Position numbers and translations under genes: made by a program. A stretch of 64,000 bases of DNA from Candidatus Pelagibacter communis (lineage in GTDB: Bacteria > Pseudomonadota > Alphaproteobacteria > Pelagibacterales > Pelagibacteraceae), in assembly GCF_001180025.1 (NCBI RefSeq), contig NZ_CVSK01000047.1, positions 18,867 through 82,866 of the forward strand, read 5' to 3'. Position 1 is the stretch's first letter. Each line of letters starts with the position of its first letter. Under the pieces are notes generated by a model, which was not told the DNA's origin, did no database searches, and worked only from the letters and a program-made list of their open reading frames with translations. Below, piece by piece: positions 45,109 through 53,665 of this stretch.

Positions 45109-45981
45109 ATGAATATAAAAGATACTTTTGTAGCCTCCTTGGTGCCTATTTTTTTAGGCTTCGGTTTTGTAATTGCAAAACCTGCTTTTGAATCTTTTCC
45201 TCCTATACTTTTAATGGGTATAAGATTTACATTTGCTGCATCATTACTAGTTTGGTGGTTTCCAATACCAAAAGGATATTTAAAAAGAATATTTGCTGCA
45301 TCATTAGTGGCAAATACGTTGCAATATAGTATTACATATACTGGTTTAGATTTAATTGATGCATCTTCAGCAGTTCTCTTGGTTCAGATGGAAGTTCCGT
45401 TTGGAGTTATTTTTGCTTACTTCATGCTTAAAGAAAAACCAACTATTAGAGCTTTGATTGGTATAGCTATCGCTTTTGTTGGTGTTTATATTTTAACTGG
45501 ATCTCCTAACTTAGATGGAAAGTTTATTGGAATTGGCCTTACAATTTTAGGGTCTGCTATATGGGCTCTTGGACAAGTTATGGTTAAACCTTTAAGTAAA
45601 GAAATAAATCCTTTGGCTCTAGTTGCTTGGTTAGCATTTTTCTCTGGGCCAATTTTAATAATGCTTTCTTCAATAATTGATGGAAATACAATTAATTATT
45701 TGACAAATGCCAAGATTGATCACTGGATCATTGCAATTTATATTGGTTTCATCATGCAACCAATTACTTATGGTTGTTTCTATTATGTTTTAAAAAATAA
45801 CCCGCTTTATAAAGTGCTTCCTATCGTTACCATGGGTATACCCCCAACAGGTTTACTAGCTGCTATATTTCTTTTAGGTGAAAAACCAACACAAGAATTA
45901 TTTATAGGTGGTGCAATAATAATATTAGGTGTGATTTTAATTGTGTTTACAAAAAATAAAAAAGAAGAGGAAATAAAATGA
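45109..45981 (+). CDS. EamA/DMT-family transporter
   Basis: 290 aa, about ten hydrophobic helices in two EamA repeats, each ending in a conserved proline/glycine helix (MEVPFGVIFAYFMLKEKP and MGIPPTGLLAAIFLLGEKP). Drug/metabolite exporter superfamily; substrate unknown. It is divergent from the EutA-like gene (57-nt spacer) and overlaps the next gene by 4 nt. Confidence 0.85.
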   Translation: MNIKDTFVASLVPIFLGFGFVIAKPAFESFPPILLMGIRFTFAASLLVWWFPIPKGYLKRIFAASLVANTLQYSITYTGLDLIDASSAVLLVQMEVPFGVIFAYFMLKEKPTIRALIGIAIAFVGVYILTGSPNLDGKFIGIGLTILGSAIWALGQVMVKPLSKEINPLALVAWLAFFSGPILIMLSSIIDGNTINYLTNAKIDHWIIAIYIGFIMQPITYGCFYYVLKNNPLYKVLPIVTMGIPPTGLLAAIFLLGEKPTQELFIGGAIIILGVILIVFTKNKKEEEIK

Positions 45982-46919
45982 AAATAGGTTTTATTGGTTT
46001 AGGAAACGTAGGTGGTAAACTAGCTGGAAGCTTAATAAGAAATAATTTTGATGTTACTGTTAGAGAAATAGATGAAAGTTTAACAAATGAATTTAAAAAG
46101 CAAGGTGCAAAAGTTGCAAAGTCTCCTAAAGAATTGGCAGAACAAACTGATCTAATTATTACCTCACTTCCTTCACCTGAAGTTTCCGCGCAGGTTATGG
46201 AAAGTGAAGATGGAGTTTTAAATGGTTTATCAGAAAATAAAATTTGGTTAGAAATGAGTACAACAGATGAGGATGAAGTTAAAAGACTTGGAAATAAGGT
46301 GATATCAAAAAAAGCTATCCCACTAGATGGACCTGTTAGTGGAGGATGTCATAGAGCGGCCACAGGTAATATTGCTATATTTGTAGGAGGAGAAAGAAAA
46401 GCTTTTGAACAAATATTACCTGCCTTAACTGTAATGGGTAGAAAAGTTTTACATACTGGAGAATTAGGTAGTGCGTCAGTTCTTAAAGTTATAACAAATT
46501 ATTTGGCATCAGTTCATTTGGTAGCATTAGGTGAGGCATGGACTGTTGCAAAAAAATCAAATTTAGATTTAGCTAAAACATTTAAGGGTATTGCAGTTTC
46601 ATCTGGAAACTCATTTGTTCATGAAACAGAAAGCCAGGTTATTCTGAATGGTTCTTATAATATTAATTTTACAATGGATCTTGTTTTGAAAGATACGGGT
46701 TTATTCGATAATCTAGCTAAGAAATTAAATGTTCCTTTAGAGATTTCGCCAAAGATAGTTGAGATATTTAAAGATGGTCAAAAAAAATATGGTTCAAGAG
46801 CATGGTCATCAATGATTGTAAAAAGAATGGAAGATTTTAATAAAATTGATTTTAGAGCTGAAGGTTTTCCTGATGAGCTTGTGGATTATGAACCAGAAGA
46901 AAAAGGCTATGAAATTTAA
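45978..46919 (+). CDS. 3-hydroxyisobutyrate dehydrogenase-like NAD(P) oxidoreductase
   Basis: 313 aa beta-hydroxyacid dehydrogenase. Rossmann IGFIGLGNVGGKLAG at the start, substrate loop LDGPVSGGCHRAATG, and the catalytic Lys in SVLKVITNYLASVH. Members oxidise 3-hydroxyisobutyrate, tartronate semialdehyde or related acids; the substrate is not decidable here. It is coupled to EamA upstream; an aldehyde dehydrogenase follows, so the pair may oxidise a hydroxy acid and an aldehyde in one route. Confidence 0.82.
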   Translation: MKIGFIGLGNVGGKLAGSLIRNNFDVTVREIDESLTNEFKKQGAKVAKSPKELAEQTDLIITSLPSPEVSAQVMESEDGVLNGLSENKIWLEMSTTDEDEVKRLGNKVISKKAIPLDGPVSGGCHRAATGNIAIFVGGERKAFEQILPALTVMGRKVLHTGELGSASVLKVITNYLASVHLVALGEAWTVAKKSNLDLAKTFKGIAVSSGNSFVHETESQVILNGSYNINFTMDLVLKDTGLFDNLAKKLNVPLEISPKIVEIFKDGQKKYGSRAWSSMIVKRMEDFNKIDFRAEGFPDELVDYEPEEKGYEI

Positions 46920-46940
46920 TAAATATGCTAAGATTATTAA

Positions 46941-48374
46941 ATGTTAGATAAAAGAAAATTTTACATAAACGGTAAATGGGTAGATCCAATTGAAAAAAAT
47001 GACTTTGAGGTAATAAACCCTTGCAATGAAGATCCTTGTGCAATTATTTCATTAGGTTCAAAAAAAGACACAGATAATGCCGTTAAGGCTGCAAAAACTG
47101 CTTTTGAAACCTGGAAAGAAACTAGCAAAAAAGAAAGGTTAGAATTGCTCGAAAAATTACTAGTAGTTTATAAAAAAAGATTTGGAGAAATGGCTGAGGC
47201 TATTTCACTCGAAATGGGTGCGCCGATGGATTGGGCAACAGATGTTCAAACTGGATCTGGCCAAACACACTTAGAAGATTTTATTTTAAGACTCAAAGAC
47301 TTTGAATTTGATGAACATTTCGATCAAAAATCTAATAACCACATTTATTATGAACCAATCGGAATTTGTGGATTAATTACCCCTTGGAATTGGCCAATAA
47401 ACCAAATAGCTCTCAAGGTAGTTCCAGCGTTTGCAACTGGATGCACAATGATACTCAAGCCATCAGAAATAGCGCCACTTTCAGGAATGTTATTTGCAGA
47501 AATGATTGATGAAGTTGGTTTTCCAAAAGGGGTATTTAATCTGGTTAATGGAGATGGTGAAGGAGTTGGAACTCAAATATCAAGTCATCCTGATATTGAT
47601 ATGGTTTCTTTTACAGGTTCAACACGTGCAGGAAGATTAATTTCAAAAAATGCAGCTGAAACTATAAAAAGGGTTTGTTTAGAACTTGGTGGCAAAGGTG
47701 GAAATATAGTTTTTGCAGATAGTTATGAAAATGCAGTTAGAGATGGCATAAGAAATGTAATGAGTAATTCGGGGCAATCATGTGATGCTCCAACAAGAAT
47801 GTTGGTTGAGAAATCTATTTATGAAAGAGCAGTAAATGAAGCAGTTGATGAGGCAAATAAAATAAAAGTAGATCAAGCATCGAAAAAAGGAGATCATATT
47901 GGTCCTGTAATTTCGAAAACTCAATACAATAAGATTATAAATTTAATTGAAAGTGGAATATCTGAGGGTGCAACATTGGCAGCAGGAGGACCTGAATTAC
48001 CTAATGGATTAAATAAAGGTTATTTTATTAAACCAACTATTTTCACAAATGTCACAAATGAAATGAGAATTGCAAAAGAAGAAATTTTTGGTCCAGTGCT
48101 TTCCATAATACCTTTTGAAAGTGAAGATGAAGCAGTAAAAATTGTAAATGATACGTCTTATGGTTTGGGAAATTATTTACAAACAGAAGACAGAGAAAAA
48201 GCTCATAGAGTTGCAAAAAAATTAAGATCAGGATGTGTTTATATCAATGGAAATGCAGCTGATGCGGGCACGCCTTTTGGAGGATACAGACAATCAGGAA
48301 ATGGAAGAGAAGGTGGAGTTTGGGGGCTTGAAGAATATTTAGAAGTAAAAACTGTTACCGGCTGGAAGGATTAA
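46941..48374 (+). CDS. NAD(P)-dependent aldehyde dehydrogenase, second copy
   Basis: 477 aa. Active-site Cys in NSGQSCDAPTRML, LELGGKGGNI with the general-base Glu, and TPWNWPINQ. It is the same length as, and clearly paralogous to, the aldehyde dehydrogenase near 33 kb, but differs at many positions, so substrates probably differ. No ribosome site is evident. The 3' end overlaps the convergent 2H-type gene by 20 nt. Confidence 0.9.
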   Translation: MLDKRKFYINGKWVDPIEKNDFEVINPCNEDPCAIISLGSKKDTDNAVKAAKTAFETWKETSKKERLELLEKLLVVYKKRFGEMAEAISLEMGAPMDWATDVQTGSGQTHLEDFILRLKDFEFDEHFDQKSNNHIYYEPIGICGLITPWNWPINQIALKVVPAFATGCTMILKPSEIAPLSGMLFAEMIDEVGFPKGVFNLVNGDGEGVGTQISSHPDIDMVSFTGSTRAGRLISKNAAETIKRVCLELGGKGGNIVFADSYENAVRDGIRNVMSNSGQSCDAPTRMLVEKSIYERAVNEAVDEANKIKVDQASKKGDHIGPVISKTQYNKIINLIESGISEGATLAAGGPELPNGLNKGYFIKPTIFTNVTNEMRIAKEEIFGPVLSIIPFESEDEAVKIVNDTSYGLGNYLQTEDREKAHRVAKKLRSGCVYINGNAADAGTPFGGYRQSGNGREGGVWGLEEYLEVKTVTGWKD

Positions 48375-49074
48375 TACTCTTAAACTCTAGCATATCTTTA
48401 AAAGTACACATTTCAGGTTTTGTGAAAGTAATTTTTGAAAATTTTTTACTAAAGTCCACAGATAGTTTTTTATTAAATTCAATTAAATTATTTATTTCAA
48501 TTTGATTAAGTTCTCTCAAGATATATGCTAAAGTAATATGAAAAGTATATCTTTGATGATTTTCAAATTTAATTTTTAATAAACTACTTAGTTCATCTCT
48601 ACAATTTCTTAATATTTTTTCGTCCTTTTCAGAAAATGGTTCTAAAATAATACTGTAACCACCAAAAAACGTTTTTAATTTAAGATTCAATTCTTCTGGA
48701 AAATTATAGTTTTCAATTCTTTTATTTAATTCAACAGCTATATCTTTGTAATCCATATCAAGATCTATATTTGACGGCCAATAATTAGTGTTTTTTGTAT
48801 TCAAATTACAGCAATCAAATAATGTCATATGGAAACTAGATGGGGGTAAATAGAAGTAAGTATTTTCAGGGTTAAAATTTTCTATACTTTTTTGAAAACT
48901 AATAATTTGCTCAGATAAATGAGTATCTAAAGGAATATTACAAATTATTGTGCAGCCTGGAAATGGTAAAGGATTTCCTTTGTCATCAAATTTATTTTCA
49001 GCACCTTTTAAAGTATAACCTTCAAGTTTTCCTGCTAAAAATTTTTCCTCATTATTGACTATGTTTAAATCCAT
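48355..49074 (-). CDS. 2H phosphoesterase-like protein (DUF1868 type)
   Basis: 239 aa. Two H-x-T motifs, FHMTLFDCC and YTFHITLAY, stand about 95 residues apart, the signature of the 2H phosphodiesterase superfamily. It lies 9 nt after ugpQ and likely ends the ugp transcript, suggesting work on a phosphodiester product. Family name is by pattern; the substrate is unknown. Confidence 0.7.
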   Translation of the reverse strand: MDLNIVNNEEKFLAGKLEGYTLKGAENKFDDKGNPLPFPGCTIICNIPLDTHLSEQIISFQKSIENFNPENTYFYLPPSSFHMTLFDCCNLNTKNTNYWPSNIDLDMDYKDIAVELNKRIENYNFPEELNLKLKTFFGGYSIILEPFSEKDEKILRNCRDELSSLLKIKFENHQRYTFHITLAYILRELNQIEINNLIEFNKKLSVDFSKKFSKITFTKPEMCTFKDMLEFKSINPSSR

Positions 49075-49083
49075 TAAAATAAA

Positions 49084-50004
49084 CTAGAACCAGTTTATAT
49101 TTTCTTTTTCACAAAGTTCCTTCAACCTTAGTGGGTAGTCTGTCATGATGCCATCTACACCGTACTCAATCATTTTTAACATTTCGTACTCTTTATTTAC
49201 TGTCCAAACATTTACTGGCAAATCTTCTTGATGAGAAATATCTACTAGTTCTTTTGTAATATCTTTTCTGTATGGATGCCAAGCTTTTCCACCTTGTGAC
49301 TTTATAATTTTTGGCAATTCATGATCTTCATAATAAGGCAAAAAACTCAACCATGGAGATCTGTTGTAAATAGTTTGATTAATATTAATTCCTGTCAAAT
49401 GTTGAGTTAAGTAAGCTCTTGGAATTTCAGGATAGTGATTTTTAATTACTGATAAAGTTCTCCAATCAAATGATGAAACGATTATTTTATCTTTTAAAGA
49501 TGATTCATTTATATCGTTCATAATTAATTTTACTGTATCTTCTGGTTCTGGTGTCAAATTTTCTTCCTCTGGTGTAGATTTAATTTCTAAATTTATTAAT
49601 AATTTTTCAGATTTATTTTTTGAAGACATTTCTAATAATTCAGAAAGTTTTGGTATTCTTTGGTTTTCTAATTTTTTTTGATTAATAAATCTTCTTCCGT
49701 ATCTGGATAATTTATTTACTGAACCTACATCAAACTTTGAAAGTTCTTCATAAGTTAAATCAAATATTTTTAAATTTTCATCCTCTATCCAATTCCCCTC
49801 ATTATCTTTTGTTCTACTTGGATCTAATTTAAAATCATGAGCAACAACTGGTATAAGATCCTTAGAAATTAATATATCTGTTTCGTATGCATTAATATTG
49901 TTTTCAAATAAATATTTGAAACTTTCTAAAGTATTTTCAGGAAGATCTCCCCTGGCTCCTCGGTGTCCGTAAATTTTTATATGATTTGGTTTGCTTAAAA
50001 TCAA
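49084..50004 (-). CDS. ugpQ: Glycerophosphodiester phosphodiesterase
   Basis: Cleaves glycerophosphodiesters to glycerol 3-phosphate and alcohol. 306 aa. N-terminal catalytic motif YGHRGARGDLPENTLESF and ETDILISKDLIPVVAHD, then LEIK (NLEIKS) and WTVN near the end. The start is a TTG 2 nt after the ugpC stop; no ATG lies before the GHRGARG motif, so TTG is accepted. No signal peptide, so cytoplasmic, acting on imported diesters. Confidence 0.87.
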   Translation of the reverse strand: MILSKPNHIKIYGHRGARGDLPENTLESFKYLFENNINAYETDILISKDLIPVVAHDFKLDPSRTKDNEGNWIEDENLKIFDLTYEELSKFDVGSVNKLSRYGRRFINQKKLENQRIPKLSELLEMSSKNKSEKLLINLEIKSTPEEENLTPEPEDTVKLIMNDINESSLKDKIIVSSFDWRTLSVIKNHYPEIPRAYLTQHLTGININQTIYNRSPWLSFLPYYEDHELPKIIKSQGGKAWHPYRKDITKELVDISHQEDLPVNVWTVNKEYEMLKMIEYGVDGIMTDYPLRLKELCEKENINWF

Positions 50005-50006
50005 AT

Positions 50007-51059
50007 TTAATTAACTCTTTTACCGGTGCTTTTATCAAAAATATAATATTTATTGTTATCAATATTAAGACTTAAATTTGAACCTTTTTCAATAGTTTGA
50101 TTTCCTGGACACCTATAACAAAAGTCTTTTTTATTTTTCAATTGACCATAAACAAGATTATCTGAACCAAGTTGTTCCACTAATTCTACTCTTAAACTAA
50201 TTAAGCCATTTTCACTTTGACTTAAATGTTCAGGTCTTATTCCTAATGTAACTTCTCCCTCAAAGTCACTATTAATATCTTTAATTTCAAAACCTTCTGC
50301 AGATAATGTTTTATTTTTTAAATTACCATCTAAAAAATTCATTTGCGGTGAGCCAATAAAACCAGCAACAAATAAGGATTTTGGATTATCATATATCTCA
50401 ATAGGAGTTCCAAGCTGTTCAATAATTCCATTATTAATTACTGCCAATCTATCAGCAAGTGTCATGGCCTCAACTTGATCATGCGTAACAAATATACTTG
50501 TTACTCCAACTTTCTGCTGAAGTTTTTTAATTTCAAGTCTCATCTGAATTCTTAATTTTGCATCTAAGTTTGATAGAGGTTCGTCAAACAAGAATATTTT
50601 TGGATTTCTTACAATTGCTCTACCCATAGCAACTCTTTGTCTTTGACCCCCAGATAACATTGAAGGTTTTCTCTGTAAATAATCTGAAATTTGTAGCAAC
50701 TTAGCTGCATCATTTACTTTTTGCTCAATTGTCTCTTTATCAATTCCTCTATTTTTTAGACCATAGGCTAAATTATTATAAACATTCATGTGTGGGTATA
50801 ATGCATAGTTCTGAAACACCATTGCTACATCTCTTTCAGATGGATCAACTTCATTCATTAATTTTCCATCAAGATTAATATCACCCTCTGTAATATCCTC
50901 TAAACCTGCGACCATTCTTAATAAAGTTGATTTTCCACATCCACTAGGACCTACAAAAACCATAAACTCTCCTTCATTAATACTTAATGAGGTCTCATGA
51001 ACAGCCTTAGTTCCGTTTGGGTAAATCTTAGTAACATTTTTTAAATCTAAAAAACTCAT
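50007..51059 (-). CDS. ugpC: Glycerol-3-phosphate/phosphodiester-type ABC transporter ATP-binding protein
   Basis: 350 aa, MalK/UgpC class. Walker A GPSGCGKST, Q-loop MVFQNYALYPHMNV, signature MLSGGQRQRVAMGRA, Walker B IFLFDEPLSNLD, switch His VTHDQVEAMT, then a C-terminal TOBE regulatory region (LGIRPEHLS). It abuts ugpE with no gap and ugpQ follows after 2 nt. Confidence 0.87.
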   Translation of the reverse strand: MSFLDLKNVTKIYPNGTKAVHETSLSINEGEFMVFVGPSGCGKSTLLRMVAGLEDITEGDINLDGKLMNEVDPSERDVAMVFQNYALYPHMNVYNNLAYGLKNRGIDKETIEQKVNDAAKLLQISDYLQRKPSMLSGGQRQRVAMGRAIVRNPKIFLFDEPLSNLDAKLRIQMRLEIKKLQQKVGVTSIFVTHDQVEAMTLADRLAVINNGIIEQLGTPIEIYDNPKSLFVAGFIGSPQMNFLDGNLKNKTLSAEGFEIKDINSDFEGEVTLGIRPEHLSQSENGLISLRVELVEQLGSDNLVYGQLKNKKDFCYRCPGNQTIEKGSNLSLNIDNNKYYIFDKSTGKRVN

Positions 51060-51911
51060 TTATTTCTCCGTTTGAATTAATCCTTTTATGAACCATTTTT
51101 GTAAAAATACTACCACTAAAACAGGTGGGATCATTGACAAAATGATATATGCAAATCTTTCTGCTGTTCTTGGCAGAGCAACTCCTTCATAGCTTTCCGT
51201 GTAAATAATTTTCATTCCCATTACAACAGTCCAATATTCTTCTGCAGTTGTCATTATTAGCGGCCATAAATATTGGCTATATCCATATACAAACATGAAT
51301 ATAAACATTGCTGCTATCATAGTTTTTGATAATGGAACCAAGAAATCTATGAAAAAACTCCAACCATTTGCTCCATCTAATTTTGCCGACTCCAAGAGTT
51401 CATCTGGAATTGTTTTGTAAAATTGTCTGAAGAAAAAAGTTGCTGTTGCTGAGGCAACTAATGGAAGAATAAGGCCTGTATATGAATTTGTTAAACCTAA
51501 GTCAGATACAATTTTATAGCTTGGAAAAATTCTTACCTCCAAAGGAACAAGTAGAGTAATGAAGATTAGCCAAAAAATTGGTACAGCTAATTTAAATCTA
51601 TAATAAACTAATGCGTAAGCTGACATAGCAGAAATAGCAACTTTAAGTGTTGCAATTCCTAATGCCATTATAAAACTATTAATAAACATTTTTGCAGCAG
51701 TCACTTCTTCTGACCAACCACCTTTTTCATTTAAAACTTCGTTATAGTTTCTTGCTAGCTGATCACCTATATGAAACTTCATACCTTCCGTCAGTATAGT
51801 TACAGAATCATGCGAAGAACTTGCAAAAGATATCCAAATAGGAACTACCATTAACAAGACTCCTAATATTAAAATAATATGAGCTATTATTTGAAGTGGT
51901 TTAATTTTCAT
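51060..51911 (-). CDS. ugpE: Ugp-type ABC permease, UgpE-like copy 1
   Basis: 283 aa, six helices, EAA loop ELLESAKLDGANGWSFFIDFLVP. Inner-membrane half channel. It is a tandem paralogue of the gene directly upstream, sharing long runs such as FFRQFYKTxPDELLESAKLD and the YLWPL segment. It carries an extra short loop (YTESYEGVALPRTAE) near the C-terminus. It overlaps the upstream copy by 4 nt. Confidence 0.83.
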   Translation of the reverse strand: MKIKPLQIIAHIILILGVLLMVVPIWISFASSSHDSVTILTEGMKFHIGDQLARNYNEVLNEKGGWSEEVTAAKMFINSFIMALGIATLKVAISAMSAYALVYYRFKLAVPIFWLIFITLLVPLEVRIFPSYKIVSDLGLTNSYTGLILPLVASATATFFFRQFYKTIPDELLESAKLDGANGWSFFIDFLVPLSKTMIAAMFIFMFVYGYSQYLWPLIMTTAEEYWTVVMGMKIIYTESYEGVALPRTAERFAYIILSMIPPVLVVVFLQKWFIKGLIQTEK

Positions 51912-52729
51912 TTATCTTGAAAAACCCCCTTAATAAAATGTTTCTGTAACACAATTATAATTAAAATTGGTGGAACCATAGACATAATCACGAAAGCAAA
52001 ACGATGAACAATAGATCCTGACATCATTTTTAGTCCCATAACCACTGTCCAATATTGTTCTGAAGTTGTTACCAATAGCGGCCATAAGTACTGATTATAA
52101 CCAAAAACAAACATAAATATTAACATTGCTACTATCATTGTTTTTGACAAAGGAATTAAAAAATCAACAAAAAATCTCCAAGTATTCGCCCCATCAAGTT
52201 TTGCGGATTCAAGTAATTCATCTGGTACAGTTTTATAAAATTGTCGAAAGAATAATGTTGCTATAGCTGAGGCTGATATAGGAACTATTAATCCAAAGTA
52301 AGAATTTACTAGATTAAGCTCAGCCATTACTGAATATGTAGGAAAAATTCTTAACTCTAGTGGTACTAAAATTGTAATAAATATTATCCAAAACAATAAC
52401 GTTGCATGTTTTATTCTATAATAAACCAAAGCATACGCAGCCATTAAAGATGTAACAACAGATAATATTGCAACTCCGGTTGCCATTATAAAACTATTAA
52501 AAAACATTTTTAATGCTGTTATCTCCTTAAAAAAACCACCCTGATATAATAAAACCCTTAAGTAGTTTTCGTAAAAGCTATCTCCTAAAAACATTTGAAG
52601 ACCATTCATATTAATCATTGAACTTGTGTGCGTTGAGCTAGCAAAAATCATCCATACAGGAACTACCATGATAAGTATTCCAATAAGTAAAATTAAATGT
52701 GAAAAACTTGATGTGATAAATCTAGTCAT
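51908..52729 (-). CDS. ugpE: Ugp-type ABC permease, UgpE-like copy 2
   Basis: 273 aa, the same fold and EAA loop (ELLESAKLDGANTWRFFVDFLIP) as the following gene. The two are roughly 60% identical by eye across the last 150 residues and much more divergent in the first 90. Both frames are intact, so both are probably made. An importer needs only one UgpA and one UgpE partner, so the two could be alternative partners of UgpA or form a three-permease set. It overlaps ugpA by one base. Confidence 0.82.
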   Translation of the reverse strand: MTRFITSSFSHLILLIGILIMVVPVWMIFASSTHTSSMINMNGLQMFLGDSFYENYLRVLLYQGGFFKEITALKMFFNSFIMATGVAILSVVTSLMAAYALVYYRIKHATLLFWIIFITILVPLELRIFPTYSVMAELNLVNSYFGLIVPISASAIATLFFRQFYKTVPDELLESAKLDGANTWRFFVDFLIPLSKTMIVAMLIFMFVFGYNQYLWPLLVTTSEQYWTVVMGLKMMSGSIVHRFAFVIMSMVPPILIIIVLQKHFIKGVFQDK

Positions 52730-53607
52730 TAATTATAATGTATTTTCCCTTCGATATATCTAAATTGAAAAATTGTAATTACTAATACAATCAACATCAT
52801 CATTATTGATTGAGCCCCTGCACTTCCTAAATCTAGTCCTCTAAATCCATCCATGTAGGCTTTATAAACTAGAGTTCTTGTTTCACCTGAAGGAGCACCT
52901 ATTGTTGTGGTATCAATAATTCCAAATGTATCAAAGAAAGCATATGTTATATTAATAATTATTAAAAAAAATGTAGTTGGCATTAATAATGGAAATGTAA
53001 TTGTCCAAAATCTTCTAAAACTGTTTTTACAGTCAATCATGGATGCTTCAATTACAGATTTTTGTATAGCTTGAAGTCCTGCCAAAAAGAAAATGAAATT
53101 AGCACTGATTTGCTTCCAAGAACCAGCTATTATTACATAAATATAAGAGTCAAAAACACTTTCATACCAATTAAATCCCCAAAGCTCGTGAAATAAATGA
53201 TAAAGAAGTCCAAATCTTTCACTAAAAAAATAATTTGCCATTACACCCACAACCGCAGGCGCAATTGCATAAGGCCAAATTAAAAGTGTTTTATAAGTGC
53301 TTTTACCATGCATTACATTATTTGCCTGAACGGCAAGCAATAATCCAATTGAGCCTGTAATTAATGTAATTACAAAACTATAAATAATAGTAAATTTGAA
53401 AGCTATGAAATAAGCTGGATCATCAAAAATAAATAAAAAATTATCAAACCATACAAACGTCGCTCCAAATCCAAAAGCATCTTGCATTGTAAATGCATCT
53501 TTAAAAGTTTGTATGATTGGCCAATATAAAAAAATTAATAAAATTCCTAACTGAGGCGCTAAGAATAAATATTGTGAATAGCTAGATTTAAATTGGACTT
53601 TTTTCAT
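52729..53607 (-). CDS. ugpA: Ugp-type ABC permease UgpA
   Basis: 292 aa, MalF/UgpA class with about six helices. N-terminal FLAPQLGILLIFLYWP and EAA loop VIEASMIDCKNSFRRFWTITFP. Partner of UgpE in the channel. It starts after the hairpin behind the binding-protein gene, without a visible ribosome site, and shares one base (TAATG) with the next permease gene. Confidence 0.85.
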   Translation of the reverse strand: MKKVQFKSSYSQYLFLAPQLGILLIFLYWPIIQTFKDAFTMQDAFGFGATFVWFDNFLFIFDDPAYFIAFKFTIIYSFVITLITGSIGLLLAVQANNVMHGKSTYKTLLIWPYAIAPAVVGVMANYFFSERFGLLYHLFHELWGFNWYESVFDSYIYVIIAGSWKQISANFIFFLAGLQAIQKSVIEASMIDCKNSFRRFWTITFPLLMPTTFFLIIINITYAFFDTFGIIDTTTIGAPSGETRTLVYKAYMDGFRGLDLGSAGAQSIMMMLIVLVITIFQFRYIEGKIHYN

Positions 53608-53613
53608 ATAAGT

Positions 53614-53655
53614 AAAATAAAAAATAAGGAGGGTAAATCAATACCCTCCTTATTT
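53614..53655 (-). terminator. Terminator-like hairpin between ugpB and ugpA
   Basis: A perfect 14-bp stem (53622-53635 with 53642-53655, core AAGGAGGGTA/TACCCTCCTT) and a 6-nt loop, followed in the minus direction by an interrupted U-rich tract. It stands between the binding-protein gene and the permease genes and should favour accumulation of ugpB mRNA. Confidence 0.8.
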
Positions 53656-53665
53656 AAATTATTAA

